From NCBI GenBank assembly GCA_017464525.1, contig JAFTZM010000037.1, positions 1 to 64,000 of the forward strand: a stretch of DNA of 64,000 nucleotides. The letters run 5' to 3'. The position numbers were made by a program, and so were the translations under genes. This DNA comes from Clostridia bacterium (GTDB lineage Bacteria > Bacillota > Clostridia > Oscillospirales > QAKW01). A model generated the notes under the pieces. It did no database searches. It was given only the letters and a program-made list of their open reading frames with translations, and was not told the DNA's origin. Of this stretch, positions 7,850 through 15,905 are shown one piece after another (within the stretch, counting starts at the first letter, position 1; each line of letters starts with the position of its first letter).

Positions 7850-9073
7850 TCATTGATCCCGGCAAAGGATGCAGTAACGGTCCCCGGCGGTATAAAGCCG
7901 AAGATCCACATAGCAGGGGCGGATCCATTCCTTCACCAATTCCAGCCGCTGCTGCTCGGTAATCAGCGGAAATTCCGCACAGCAGAAAATGCGGATCTTT
8001 GCGCCGTATTCCAACTCCTCCACCGCATTCCGGAGCGCTCTTTTCTCTGCATTGCCGGGCTCCCGGCTTTTAAAGTACACATCCATCCCCACCGCATCCC
8101 GGGAGGTGTCCCCGCAGGCGGGAGCAGCCTCTGCGAGCCATGGATGGTACGGGCCGTTCCCGATGGCCTCGGCAGACCGGGCAAAGGAGATTCCGCAGCT
8201 CTGCCCGACCAGGGCATACAATCCCGCTTCCGCCGTGGAATCCGCCTGAAAATACACCCCGTTCAGCTTCAGGATATTCCAGGTATGCCCCTCCTCCCCC
8301 TCCGCCGGGTCGTCGATCACATTAAAGCACTCCATTCCTGCCAGATTCATCAGCAGGGTATAGGCATTGCTGATGCCGTCACAATTGGAGGAACTATTCA
8401 TAAAAGCGTCGTAAAGATAATGAGGATCAGAATTGTTATAATCCTCCGCCTGCGTATACGCAATATGCTCTGCCACCCAATCAAAGAGCCGGCGTGCGGT
8501 CTCCTCCCCGGTGCCGGCGGGCAGCTCTGCCACGATCTTTTGTGCAGCAGCATAGGCCTGCTCCTTCTTGGCCAGGCGTTCTGCCGTGAAGCCGGAAAAC
8601 TTCAAATAATGACGTTTCAGTTCCCGGTCCCCCACGACGAGCGTAGCGCTGCCCAGATCCACCACAGAGTTTTCCTCCAGCAGGGCATGATCCAGGGAAG
8701 CAAAGCTGACGCATTGCAGCACCCGATCGGCTGTGATGATGCCGGCGGGCAGCTCCACATAATCGTAGCTATGATCCATGGCATAAAGCACCGACCGATA
8801 GGTGACCAGTTCGCTGCCGGTAAGTTTTGCAGCATAATACCCGGCAGAAGCATTGGCATAACGGTCGGTATAGCCGGCCAGCGTCTCCATCGGTAGGACT
8901 TCTGCGATCTCATCCGTCTCACCGGAATGGCCGAACCGCACAGAAGCTTCCAGCTCAGCCACCTGATGATCAATGCTCTGCCGATGGACATAGCGAAGGC
9001 CGAACCAGCCTCCTCCCAGAATCAGCAGCCAGATCACTATCACCAACAGGCTGCGCTTTAAAGATTTACTCAT
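7850..9073 (-). CDS. Membrane-anchored transglutaminase-like protein (intact triad)
   Basis: Protein of 407 residues with a basic N-terminus and a single transmembrane helix (about 8-25); the rest should be outside the cell. A transglutaminase/protease-like domain occupies the second half with the Cys-His-Asp triad visible: Cys231 in SSSNCDG, His263 in GHTWN and Asp278 in YFQADS. Such domains act as cysteine proteases or transamidases on the surface; the substrate is unknown. The start at 9073 overlaps the stop of the upstream gene by 8 bases, which implies translational coupling. An upstream in-frame start would run into the other gene. It is a paralogue of its neighbour, and the two probably work as a pair. 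Confidence 0.88.
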   Translation of the reverse strand: MSKSLKRSLLVIVIWLLILGGGWFGLRYVHRQSIDHQVAELEASVRFGHSGETDEIAEVLPMETLAGYTDRYANASAGYYAAKLTGSELVTYRSVLYAMDHSYDYVELPAGIITADRVLQCVSFASLDHALLEENSVVDLGSATLVVGDRELKRHYLKFSGFTAERLAKKEQAYAAAQKIVAELPAGTGEETARRLFDWVAEHIAYTQAEDYNNSDPHYLYDAFMNSSSNCDGISNAYTLLMNLAGMECFNVIDDPAEGEEGHTWNILKLNGVYFQADSTAEAGLYALVGQSCGISFARSAEAIGNGPYHPWLAEAAPACGDTSRDAVGMDVYFKSREPGNAEKRALRNAVEELEYGAKIRIFCCAEFPLITEQQRLELVKEWIRPCYVDLRLYTAGDRYCILCRDQ

Positions 9074-10340
9074 CTTTCGTATAAAGCACACAGGTCTGGG
9101 CGCCGGCATTGGAGACCTTGAAGCTGACCTTGCTATCGGCAAACCAGCGGCTGATGACCTTGAAGTTCTCAGTCCATTCGCTCTCAGCAAATTTCGGGCA
9201 GCGGATGGTCACATAGGGCGCCCCGTTATCCAGTTTATCACGCAGCGCGATCATCCCCTCTGCATCCTTGTAGGCCTCTTCTGTCCCGGGAACGATGGCA
9301 TCGATGTAGTCCTGATCCCGATTGGTGGCAGTGCAGTTGGGGGTAGCATCCTTAATAATGCGGTGAAAATCACCGTTTCCCATAGCATCGGCCGAAAGGG
9401 CAAAATGCAGTTTCAGATTTCCAAGCCCCAAGCTGTAAACATTCACATCGTGGGTGGCATCCGACTGATAATAATTCCCATCCGCCTTGAAGATATTCCA
9501 GGAATGGGCCAGCTTTCCGCCGCTCTCGGCACGGTAAACGGTAAAGCTTTCCACACCGCAGAGGTTCAGCAACAGGGTATAGGTACGGGCGATCCCGTCG
9601 CTGTTGGAGACCCGGCCCACCAGCGTATCATATAAGTAATAGGGACTGCCGGCCACATAAGTATCATCGGCAGTATAGCGGACATTTCGCACCAGCCAAT
9701 CGTGAAGATAGGCCGCCTTTTTTAGATCGGTATTGTTTTCCTCCGGCATAGCGGCCACCACAGCCTCCGCTTCCCGCACCGCCTGGCGCTTGAACTCCAG
9801 ATGGGTCTTGCTGCCGGTGGGCAGGTAGATGTAATACCGCTTGGAAACCGTTCCGTCTGCCAGAGTAATGGAGGACTCGGCGCCGCCGATCTCGGTATTG
9901 AGATCCATAACAGGCAGGTCGCAGTTGGCGTAGTACACCGCCTTTACCATGGTATCCTCATCATACATTGCAGAAGGAACGCTGATAAAATTAAAATTAT
10001 TATGATAGGCATAGATCAGAGCATTATAAAGGGAGACCGCCTCCGTCTCCTTGGCATCCCGCAGCTGATCCAGATAGTATTCCGAGGAGATCCTGCCCAT
10101 TTCGGCGTTATATCCTTCCAGCCCCTTAACAGAGATCAGCTCCTCCGCAAGCTCCACATCATTCACATCGCCGTAGCAGGTGCCGAAGATGAAGCTCTGA
10201 TCCACACTGGCATTCAGGTTGCCCTGGCGCAGACCGTCGCTATAGATAAATACTGCAAGTACTACAGCGGCTGCCACCAGCAAAATACCCAGAATGATCA
10301 TAATCACCTTCATGGGGCTGACCCGGTTATATTTACTCAT
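9066..10340 (-). CDS. Membrane-anchored transglutaminase-like protein, catalytic Cys replaced by Ser
   Basis: Paralogue of the next gene, 424 residues, with one transmembrane helix (about 11-33) and an extracytoplasmic transglutaminase-like domain. Aligning the two, the position of the catalytic Cys is Ser247 (VSNSDG against SSNCDG), while His279 (AHSWN) and Asp294 (YQSDAT) remain. The codon is AGC, so this is not a single ambiguous base in a Cys codon of the TGT type. The protein is therefore probably inactive as a thiol enzyme and may be a regulatory or scaffold partner, although a serine nucleophile cannot be excluded. The ATG is preceded by AGGAGG. It is first in a two-gene operon with its own promoter, divergent from glnA. 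Confidence 0.88.
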   Translation of the reverse strand: MSKYNRVSPMKVIMIILGILLVAAAVVLAVFIYSDGLRQGNLNASVDQSFIFGTCYGDVNDVELAEELISVKGLEGYNAEMGRISSEYYLDQLRDAKETEAVSLYNALIYAYHNNFNFISVPSAMYDEDTMVKAVYYANCDLPVMDLNTEIGGAESSITLADGTVSKRYYIYLPTGSKTHLEFKRQAVREAEAVVAAMPEENNTDLKKAAYLHDWLVRNVRYTADDTYVAGSPYYLYDTLVGRVSNSDGIARTYTLLLNLCGVESFTVYRAESGGKLAHSWNIFKADGNYYQSDATHDVNVYSLGLGNLKLHFALSADAMGNGDFHRIIKDATPNCTATNRDQDYIDAIVPGTEEAYKDAEGMIALRDKLDNGAPYVTIRCPKFAESEWTENFKVISRWFADSKVSFKVSNAGAQTCVLYTKDE

Positions 10341-10369
10341 GAAAGTACCTCCTAAAATATGCTGAGACC

Positions 10370-10398
10370 AGTATATCATTTTTCCCCCTCAATTGCAA
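10370..10398 (-). promoter_or_regulatory. Sigma-A promoter of the transglutaminase-like pair
   Basis: On the minus strand TTGCAA (10393-10398), 17-base spacer, TATACT (10370-10375), about 30 bases before the start. It is back to back with the glnA promoter. Confidence 0.75.
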
Positions 10399-10409
10399 CC
10401 GAAAAATAC

Positions 10410-10438
10410 TTGACATTTAATAAAATAGCCTATATAAT
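10410..10438 (+). promoter_or_regulatory. Strong sigma-A promoter of the glnA leader
   Basis: Consensus TTGACA (10410-10415), 17-base spacer, TATAAT (10433-10438). The start codon of glnA is some 350 bases further on, leaving a long leader that contains a terminator-like hairpin and a repeat element. Confidence 0.85.
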
Positions 10439-10458
10439 CTAATTCAAGAGTATTGTGT

Positions 10459-10492
10459 GGGCACCGTGGAGTTTTTCCCGTGCCTATTTTTT
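10459..10492 (+). terminator. Promoter-proximal terminator in the glnA leader
   Basis: Stem GGCAC (10460-10464) with GTGCC (10480-10484), extended by GG/CC pairs inside, then TATTTTTT. It starts only about 15 bases after the predicted transcription start, so it would release a short RNA unless read through. It could be an attenuator for glnA. Confidence 0.6.
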
Positions 10493-10502
10493 GATTAGTG
10501 AT

Positions 10503-10782
10503 TTAGGGTGAGCAAACAAGCCCGAACCCGCCGCAAAGAGGCAAAGCTCGGTGCTTTTTGCCCCGTTCGTTCTCGCAAGGCGACGGCCTTACTTCATCCA
10601 ATCGAAACAAAAATCCCTCGAAATTTGTTCGCTTTGCGGTCACAGATTTTGAAAAGAGCGGATTTTTGATCAATCAAGGTACAAAACACAGCCAATACTG
10701 CCGTATTGGCGAGTATTTTAACGAAGAGTGAGCGAAAATCCGCCTTTTCAAAACGGAGTTCAGGTTTGACTGCTCACCCTAA
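10503..10782 (+). repeat. Structured inverted-repeat element, copy A
   Basis: A 280-bp element bounded by TTAGGGTGAGCA and its exact complement TGCTCACCCTAA, with weaker similarity continuing inward for about 20 bases. The right half matches copies B and C: a GAAAAG..GCGGATTTTT arm pairs with AAAATCCGCC.TTTTC, enclosing a hairpin GCCAATAC (10691-10698) / GTATTGGC (10703-10710). No reading frame is convincing. It fills the glnA leader, and its last bases CTAA run into the ribosome site AAGGAG. Confidence 0.75.
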
Positions 10783-10794
10783 GGAGTATTTTTT

Positions 10795-12894
10795 ATGAAT
10801 GCAAAGCATATTCCCGAGCTGTTCGGCAGCATGGTCTTTAATGATAAGGCCATGAAGGAATATCTGCCGGAAGAAACCTATCTGGCATTGAAAAAAACCA
10901 TCGAAAACGGCAAAAGTCTGGATAAGACCATCGCCGGAACTGTAGCCGCCGCTATGCGGGATTGGGCACTGGAGCGAGGAGCCACCCACTTCACCCATTG
11001 GTTCCAGCCCATGACCGGCATCACCGCCGAAAAGCATGATAGCTTCATCACCCCCGACCATAACGGCGGGATCCTGATGGAGTTTTCCGGCAAGGAGCTG
11101 ATCAAGGGCGAATCAGATGCCTCCTCCTTCCCCAATGGGGGCTTACGAGCCACCTTTGAGGCCCGGGGCTACACTGCATGGGATCCTACCGCCTATGCTT
11201 TTATCAAGGACGGTACCCTTTGCATCCCCACTGTATTTTACTCTTACGGCGGCGAAGCGCTGGATAAAAAGACCCCCCTGCTCCGTTCCGATGAGGCCCT
11301 GAACCGGCAGGCCATGCGGATCCTTAAGCTCTTCGGCAATGAAGAGGTCACCAAGACCCTGACCACTGTAGGGCCCGAGCAGGAATACTTCTTAGTAGAT
11401 GAAAAGGTCTACCGGGCCCGGAAGGATCTGGTGCTTTGCGGCCGCACCCTCTTCGGTGCCATGCCGCCCAAGGGTCAAGAGATGGGCGACCATTATTTCG
11501 GTACCATCAAGCCCCGGGTACTGGCCTTTATGAAGGATCTGGATGAGGAACTCTGGAAGCTGGGCATCTACGCCAAGACTGAGCACAATGAGGCAGCCCC
11601 CGCCCAGCATGAGTTGGCACCGGTCTATTCCCGTACCAACACCGCCACCGACCACAATCAGCTGACCATTGAGCTGATGAAGAAGATCGCCGCCCGCCAC
11701 GGGATGGCCTGCCTGCTTCATGAGAAGCCCTTCGATGGCGTAAACGGCAGCGGTAAGCATAATAACTGGTCTGTTTCTACCAACACCGGCATGAATCTGC
11801 TGGATCCCGGCGATTCCCCCCGGGAAAACACTCAGTTTTTGCTCTTCTTGGCGGCTGTCATCAAGGCAGTTGACGAGCATCAGGATCTGATGCGTTTTTC
11901 CATCGCCTCTGCCGGCAACGACCACCGGCTGGGCGGCAACGAAGCACCCCCCGCCATCATCTCCATGTTTCTGGGCGATGACCTGAACGCCATTCTGAAC
12001 TCCATTGAGGAAGGCACCGTTTACGCTCCCGAAAATGCCATGGTGATGAAGGGCGGCGTACATACCCTGCCCCGGTTCAGCCGGGATGCCACCGACCGTA
12101 ACCGTACCTCCCCCTTTGCCTTTACCAACAATAAGTTTGAGTTCCGGATGCCCGGCTCCTCTGCCTCTATTGCGGAGCCCAACATTATCATCAACACCAT
12201 CATTGCCGATACCCTGGCTCAGTTTGCAGACATTCTGGAAAACGCCGAGGATCTCAATACAGCCCTGCAGGAGCTGATCCGGGATACCATCAAGCAGCAC
12301 AAGCGGATCATTTTCAATGGGGACAATTACTCCGAAGAATGGGTAAAAGAAGCCAAGCGGCGGGGGCTGTTGAATCTGCCCACCACCATGGATGTGCTGC
12401 CCCGGTTCGTGCAGCCGGAAAACATCGCGCTTTTCACCCGCCACAAGGTGTTTACCGCCGAGGAAATGTATTCCCGCTATGAGATCATGGTGGAAAACTA
12501 CTGTAAGACCCTTCATATCGAAGCCCGTACCCTCATCGATATGATCAATAGCGATATTCTGCCCGCCGTGTTCCGGGAGGAGCAGCAGCTGGCAGACACC
12601 CTCACCAAAAAGAAGGCCGCCATCGCCGGAATTCCCTGCCATGCCGAAGAAAATCTTCTGCTCCAGCTGGCGCAGCTGGCCGATCAACTGCATGAGGACT
12701 GCTGCCGCTTTGAAGACGACCTGAAAAAGGCAGAACAGATCGAGGACTTCTACGAGCAAGGACTTTTCTATAAAGAAAAGATCTTCACCGGTCTTGCGGC
12801 CCTCCGCCGGATCATTGACCGGATGGAAACGGTGATCCCTGCAGAAAACTGGCCCTTCCCCACCTATTACGACCTGCTTTTCAGCGTACAGTAA
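10795..12894 (+). CDS. glnN: Glutamine synthetase type III
   Basis: Makes glutamine from glutamate, ammonia and ATP in the cytoplasm; the main ammonia-assimilating enzyme in this kind of anaerobe. The 699 residues match the long type III class rather than the roughly 450-residue type I. Recognisable segments are [13 protein letters not shown] and HDSFITPD (about 64-87), the metal-site region [16 protein letters not shown], the ATP-binding GSGKHNNWS, and [20 protein letters not shown] near the active site. AAGGAG precedes the ATG by 8 bases. It is monocistronic behind a leader with an early terminator and repeat copy A. No PII-like or GlnR gene is nearby. Confidence 0.97.
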   Translation: MNAKHIPELFGSMVFNDKAMKEYLPEETYLALKKTIENGKSLDKTIAGTVAAAMRDWALERGATHFTHWFQPMTGITAEKHDSFITPDHNGGILMEFSGKELIKGESDASSFPNGGLRATFEARGYTAWDPTAYAFIKDGTLCIPTVFYSYGGEALDKKTPLLRSDEALNRQAMRILKLFGNEEVTKTLTTVGPEQEYFLVDEKVYRARKDLVLCGRTLFGAMPPKGQEMGDHYFGTIKPRVLAFMKDLDEELWKLGIYAKTEHNEAAPAQHELAPVYSRTNTATDHNQLTIELMKKIAARHGMACLLHEKPFDGVNGSGKHNNWSVSTNTGMNLLDPGDSPRENTQFLLFLAAVIKAVDEHQDLMRFSIASAGNDHRLGGNEAPPAIISMFLGDDLNAILNSIEEGTVYAPENAMVMKGGVHTLPRFSRDATDRNRTSPFAFTNNKFEFRMPGSSASIAEPNIIINTIIADTLAQFADILENAEDLNTALQELIRDTIKQHKRIIFNGDNYSEEWVKEAKRRGLLNLPTTMDVLPRFVQPENIALFTRHKVFTAEEMYSRYEIMVENYCKTLHIEARTLIDMINSDILPAVFREEQQLADTLTKKKAAIAGIPCHAEENLLLQLAQLADQLHEDCCRFEDDLKKAEQIEDFYEQGLFYKEKIFTGLAALRRIIDRMETVIPAENWPFPTYYDLLFSVQ

Positions 12895-12900
12895 AACTCT

Positions 12901-12969
12901 AAAAAAGGCACCGACCGCAGAAAAAGAAATAACGATTATAGCACCATCTCGGTCATAGTTTGTAGGGCA
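12901..12969 (+). repeat. 69-bp direct repeat, copy 1
   Basis: Starts AAAAAAGGCACCGACCGCAG and ends GTAGGGCA. It matches 13132-13200 along its whole length with scattered substitutions. It lies just after the glnA stop and may contain the glnA 3' end signals. It is followed by GGCAGGGGTTTACTCCTGCC, a small hairpin. Confidence 0.7.
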
Positions 12970-12999
12970 GGGGTTTACTCCTGCCGTTCCCGAAATAAG

Positions 13000-13126
13000 G
13001 AAAAATCTCGCCGAAACGGGATTAATTTGAATTTTTCTGCTTTCCGCTGATCCCACCGCTCGGCGTATCACATACGCCATCGGGCGTTATCAGCGAAATC
13101 TGCACTCTTTTTTAGAGTCTTCCTGG
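13000..13126 (+). repeat. Palindromic short repeat, copy 1
   Basis: About 127 bp that match 16953-17083. Shared landmarks are the CGCCGAA.CGGGAT hairpin, AATTTTTTCTGCT, the near-palindrome CG.CGTATCACATACG, CGAAATCTGC.CTCTTTT and AGTCTT...CTGG at the end. It lies between the two 69-bp direct repeats. No coding potential is apparent. Confidence 0.7.
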
Positions 13127-13131
13127 GTGTC

Positions 13132-13200
13132 AAAAAAGCACCGACCGCAGAAAAAGGCAAATACAATTAAGGCACCATCTTGGTCTTGCTTTATAGGGCA
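13132..13200 (+). repeat. 69-bp direct repeat, copy 2
   Basis: Second copy of the repeat at 12901-12969, starting AAAAAAGCACCGACCGCAG and ending ATAGGGCA. The two copies flank the palindromic repeat, as a duplicated insertion target or a composite repeat would. Confidence 0.7.
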
Positions 13201-13216
13201 TATTCTGATACGCCGA

Positions 13217-13239
13217 GGCGCCCCCAAAGGGCGCCTTTA
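13217..13239 (+). terminator. GC-rich hairpin ahead of the thioredoxin gene
   Basis: Stem GGCGCCC (13217-13223) and GGGCGCC (13229-13235) then TTTATTT, directly before the ribosome site AAAAGGAG. It could terminate transcripts from glnA and the repeats, or attenuate the redox operon. Confidence 0.6.
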
Positions 13240-13257
13240 TTTAAAAGGAGATAACCT

Positions 13258-13767
13258 ATGAAAAAATCAGTTGCTATCCTTCTGATCGTTGTTTTATTGT
13301 TGAGTGGCTGCGCTAAGAGCGAGCCCGGCGGATTTACCGAGTTCGAAACAGTGACCCTGGCCGGGGAGGCTGCCACCGAGCAGATCTTCGAAGGCAGTAA
13401 GCTTACCATGGTCAATATCTGGGCCACCTACTGCGGCCCCTGCATCAGCGAAATGCCCGGTCTGGCCGCCATTGCCAAGGATCGGGCCGGCTCCGGCTTT
13501 CAGATCGTAGGGCTCGTTACCGACGTTGCAAACCATGAAGGCGCTCAGGCCGATACCGCCCGAAAACTGCTGAACAACGCAGGAGCCGAATACGAAAACC
13601 TCATCATCAATGAGAGCATGATCGCTCTGCTGCAGAATATAACCGCGGTGCCCACCACGGTCTTTGTGAACGAAAAGGGCGAGCAGGTGGGAGAAAGCTA
13701 CATCGGCTCCCGGGATCAGGCAGCATGGGAGAAGATCATCGATGAGTTGCTGGAGAAAGTCCAATGA
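13258..13767 (+). CDS. TlpA-like thioredoxin lipoprotein
   Basis: Extracytoplasmic thiol-disulfide oxidoreductase of 169 residues. A lipoprotein signal peptide ends in the lipobox LLSGC with Cys18 as the lipid anchor. The thioredoxin fold carries the redox motif CGPC (Cys59 and Cys62, WATYCGPC) and the cis-proline segment AVPTTVFV. TlpA/ResA relatives reduce surface proteins or apocytochromes; here the electron source is probably the membrane ferredoxin protein two genes on. AAAAGGAG precedes the ATG. It overlaps the next gene as ATGA, so the three genes are co-translated. Confidence 0.92.
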   Translation: MKKSVAILLIVVLLLSGCAKSEPGGFTEFETVTLAGEAATEQIFEGSKLTMVNIWATYCGPCISEMPGLAAIAKDRAGSGFQIVGLVTDVANHEGAQADTARKLLNNAGAEYENLIINESMIALLQNITAVPTTVFVNEKGEQVGESYIGSRDQAAWEKIIDELLEKVQ

Positions 13768-13910
13768 GGGAGCGCACCAAAAACATCATCGCCCTCTGCC
13801 TGATGGCAGGGGGGCTGGTTGCCCTCATTGCCGGCATATTACGGGGGGAGGCAGCGGATGTGCTGCGCAAAGCTACCATGATCTGTTTGGAGTGTATCGG
13901 CATTGGATAA
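13764..13910 (+). CDS. CD1871A-type CXXC micro-protein
   Basis: Forty-eight residues: a short basic start, one transmembrane segment (about 8-27, rich in Ala, Leu, Ile, Gly), then a conserved end CLECIGIG with a CxxC pair. This ending matches the small family named after C. difficile CD1871A. Start and stop overlap both neighbours (ATGA with the thioredoxin gene, TTG inside its own 3' end for the next), so it belongs to the redox operon. The CxxC probably passes electrons or disulfides at the membrane between the ferredoxin protein and the thioredoxin; that role is inference. Confidence 0.85.
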   Translation: MRERTKNIIALCLMAGGLVALIAGILRGEAADVLRKATMICLECIGIG

Positions 13911-14751
13911 GAAAAAAATAAGGCTCCGGCCGCTGATACAGGGTATCTATGCCCTCCTTTCCAACGGCTGGCTGCAAGGCTTTTTCACCGGCACCATCTT
14001 TAAAGGCAATACCAAAAGCATCTGCCTGCCGGGGCTCAACTGTTATTCCTGCCCCGGGTCCTTCGGGGCCTGCCCCATAGGAGCGCTGCAAGCCACCCTT
14101 ACAGCAGCGGAATTCAAGATCTCCCTGTATGTGACCGGCTTTTTAACCATTGTCGGTGCTGCAGTGGGGCGATTTGTCTGCGGCTTTTTATGCCCCTTTG
14201 GCTGGATCCAGGAATTATTGCATAAGCTCCCCTTCCCCAAAAAGCTAAAAAAGCTGCCGGGAGAAAAGCTTTTGCGCTGGCTGAAATACCTGATCTTAGC
14301 AGTTTTCGTGATCCTGCTGCCGATGTTTTTCATCGATGCCACCGGCATCGGTAAGCCCTGGTTCTGCGCCTATATCTGCCCGGCAGGCACGCTGGAGGCG
14401 GGGCTCCCTCTGACCATTGCCAATTCCGCCCTGCGGCAGGCTTTGGGCTTTTTGTTCACCTGGAAGGTGGCGATCCTCATTTCCGTCATCCTGCTATCCC
14501 TGCTGATCTGGCGGCCCTTCTGCCGCTACCTTTGCCCCCTTGGGGCCATCTACGGATGCTTCAACCCCATCGCTCTGCTGCGGTTTAAGATCGATGAGAA
14601 TAAATGTACCGGCTGCGGTGCCTGCCAAAAGGCCTGCCCCATGGATCTGCCGGTGCACCAAAAGCCCAACGGCATGGAATGTGTGCGGTGCGGCAAATGC
14701 AGAGAAGCATGCCCCACCGATGCAATAGAAATTTGGAGGAAGAAAAAATGA
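13903..14751 (+). CDS. Polytopic 4Fe-4S membrane protein (NapH/CcdA-like role)
   Basis: Protein of 282 residues with several membrane helices and three groups of cysteines. The N-terminus has CYSCPGSFGACPIGA (about 47-61), mid-protein loops contain CGFLCPFGW and CRYLCPLGA, and the C-terminus has two ferredoxin motifs, CTGCGACQKACP and CVRCGKCREACP. It resembles NapH/RdxA-type polyferredoxins that move electrons across the membrane. It starts with TTG at 13903, overlapping the micro-protein, with no separate ribosome site. With the thioredoxin lipoprotein it probably supplies reducing power outside the cell. Confidence 0.92.
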   Translation: MDKKKIRLRPLIQGIYALLSNGWLQGFFTGTIFKGNTKSICLPGLNCYSCPGSFGACPIGALQATLTAAEFKISLYVTGFLTIVGAAVGRFVCGFLCPFGWIQELLHKLPFPKKLKKLPGEKLLRWLKYLILAVFVILLPMFFIDATGIGKPWFCAYICPAGTLEAGLPLTIANSALRQALGFLFTWKVAILISVILLSLLIWRPFCRYLCPLGAIYGCFNPIALLRFKIDENKCTGCGACQKACPMDLPVHQKPNGMECVRCGKCREACPTDAIEIWRKKK

Positions 14752-15695
14752 AACTGAGCAACGATACCATCCGATCCATCACCTTCGGTGCAGTCCGTAT
14801 TGAAGAAAAGGCCGACGGCCTGCATTTTTACAAATGTACCCCCAAACAGATCGAAGCCTGGAGCCAATTCAACGATACTCTGGGTGCATGGTCTGCCAAC
14901 TCTACCGGCGTGCGGCTGGATTTTCATACCGATTCCCCCTGGATGACCTTCAATGCCGCTAAGGGCAATAAATTTGAGGTACTGATCAACGATCTGGCGG
15001 TTGCCCGTATTGAATTTGATCCCCTGCGCCAATCCGGCATCACCCCCAAGATCGAATTGGGCGAAGGAGAAAAGCGGGTAACGCTGGTATTTCCCAGCCA
15101 CCAGGAAGGAGGCGTGCTGACTGAGGTAGAGCTTGCCGACGGTTCCACCGTTACACCCCATCAGCACAAAGAGAAGATCCTCTTTATCGGTGATTCCATC
15201 ACCCAAGGCTGGAATTCCCATTTCGACAGTAACTCCTACGCCTGGCGAGTCACCCGGCATTTTGATGCAGATAGCATCATCGACGGCATCGGCGGTGCCT
15301 TTTACGCAGCATCCACCTTTGATCGGCCGGATTTTGAACCGAATAAGGTGATCATTGCCTACGGCACCAACGATTTCGGCCATTTTAAAACGCAAGAGGA
15401 GCTGCGGCAGCAGATGGGTGCCTATCTGGATCTCATCTCCGCCCATTATCCCAAGGCAAAGGTCTATTGCATTGCTCCCATCTTCCGCTTTGATCTGGCC
15501 AAGGAGCGCAAAATGGGAAGCTGGCCTGAATGCCGGGCGCTCATTCAGCAGGAGATCGCTAAGCGGGGCTTTCAACTCATCGATGGCTACGACCTGGTGC
15601 CGCACTTAGACTACTTTTTCGCCGATGCGGTGCACCCCAACGATATCGGCTTTGCAGAATACGCTAAAAACTTAATAAAAAACCTCGAAAAATAA
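14748..15695 (+). CDS. SGNH/GDSL-family esterase with N-terminal beta domain
   Basis: Predicted carbohydrate esterase or lipase of 315 residues without a signal peptide, so probably cytoplasmic. Residues 1-135 form a beta-rich domain as in two-domain GDSL esterases; the catalytic domain follows with GDSITQGW (Ser150), YGTND (Asn208) and the C-terminal DAVHPND pair (Asp293, His296). The ATG at 14748 overlaps the stop of the ferredoxin gene (ATGA) and has GGAGG before it; a longer upstream frame lies inside that gene and is rejected. It is last in the operon, although a link to redox chemistry is not evident. The exact substrate is unknown. Confidence 0.9.
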   Translation: MKLSNDTIRSITFGAVRIEEKADGLHFYKCTPKQIEAWSQFNDTLGAWSANSTGVRLDFHTDSPWMTFNAAKGNKFEVLINDLAVARIEFDPLRQSGITPKIELGEGEKRVTLVFPSHQEGGVLTEVELADGSTVTPHQHKEKILFIGDSITQGWNSHFDSNSYAWRVTRHFDADSIIDGIGGAFYAASTFDRPDFEPNKVIIAYGTNDFGHFKTQEELRQQMGAYLDLISAHYPKAKVYCIAPIFRFDLAKERKMGSWPECRALIQQEIAKRGFQLIDGYDLVPHLDYFFADAVHPNDIGFAEYAKNLIKNLEK

Positions 15696-15697
15696 TC

Positions 15698-15726
15698 AAA
15701 AAGCCTCGGAAAACCGAGGCTTTTTT
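15698..15726 (+). terminator. Terminator of the thioredoxin-to-esterase operon
   Basis: Stem AAAAGCCTCGG and CCGAGGCTTTT with a four-A loop and T-run, directly after the esterase stop. Confidence 0.9.
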
Positions 15727-15846
15727 GATTGAATTACGAACAAAACGAACGCCAAATCAATAACCTTACTCCGCCGCAACACCTAAAGAACAGTAATACA
15801 AAATTAGTTATTTTATTACAGCTTTATTAATTTTTTGCATAGATAC

Positions 15847-15874
15847 TTGTAAATTTTAGGAAATGTGCTATGAT
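15847..15874 (+). promoter_or_regulatory. Promoter of the DUF2804 gene
   Basis: TTGTAA (15847-15852), 16-base spacer, TATGAT (15869-15874), about 30 bases before the start. The preceding 120 bases (15727-15846) are A+T-rich and show nothing else. Confidence 0.6.
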
Positions 15875-15905
15875 GAAAGATGAAAAAACGGAAAGGAGCA
15901 TTTCC

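Noticed and set aside
9066-10340. Calling the Ser-variant transglutaminase gene a pseudogene
   Set aside because: The frame is intact, the other site residues are kept, and it has its own promoter and ribosome site.
10503-10782. tRNA or other stable RNA gene within copy A of the repeat
   Set aside because: No cloverleaf or T-arm sequence fits; the element instead matches the other two repeat copies.
11392-13080. Long open frame of 562 codons opposite glnA
   Set aside because: It lies over the type III glutamine synthetase gene and has composition of a reverse complement (rich in Gly, His, Gln), no ribosome site and no recognisable domain. The glnA frame explains the sequence.
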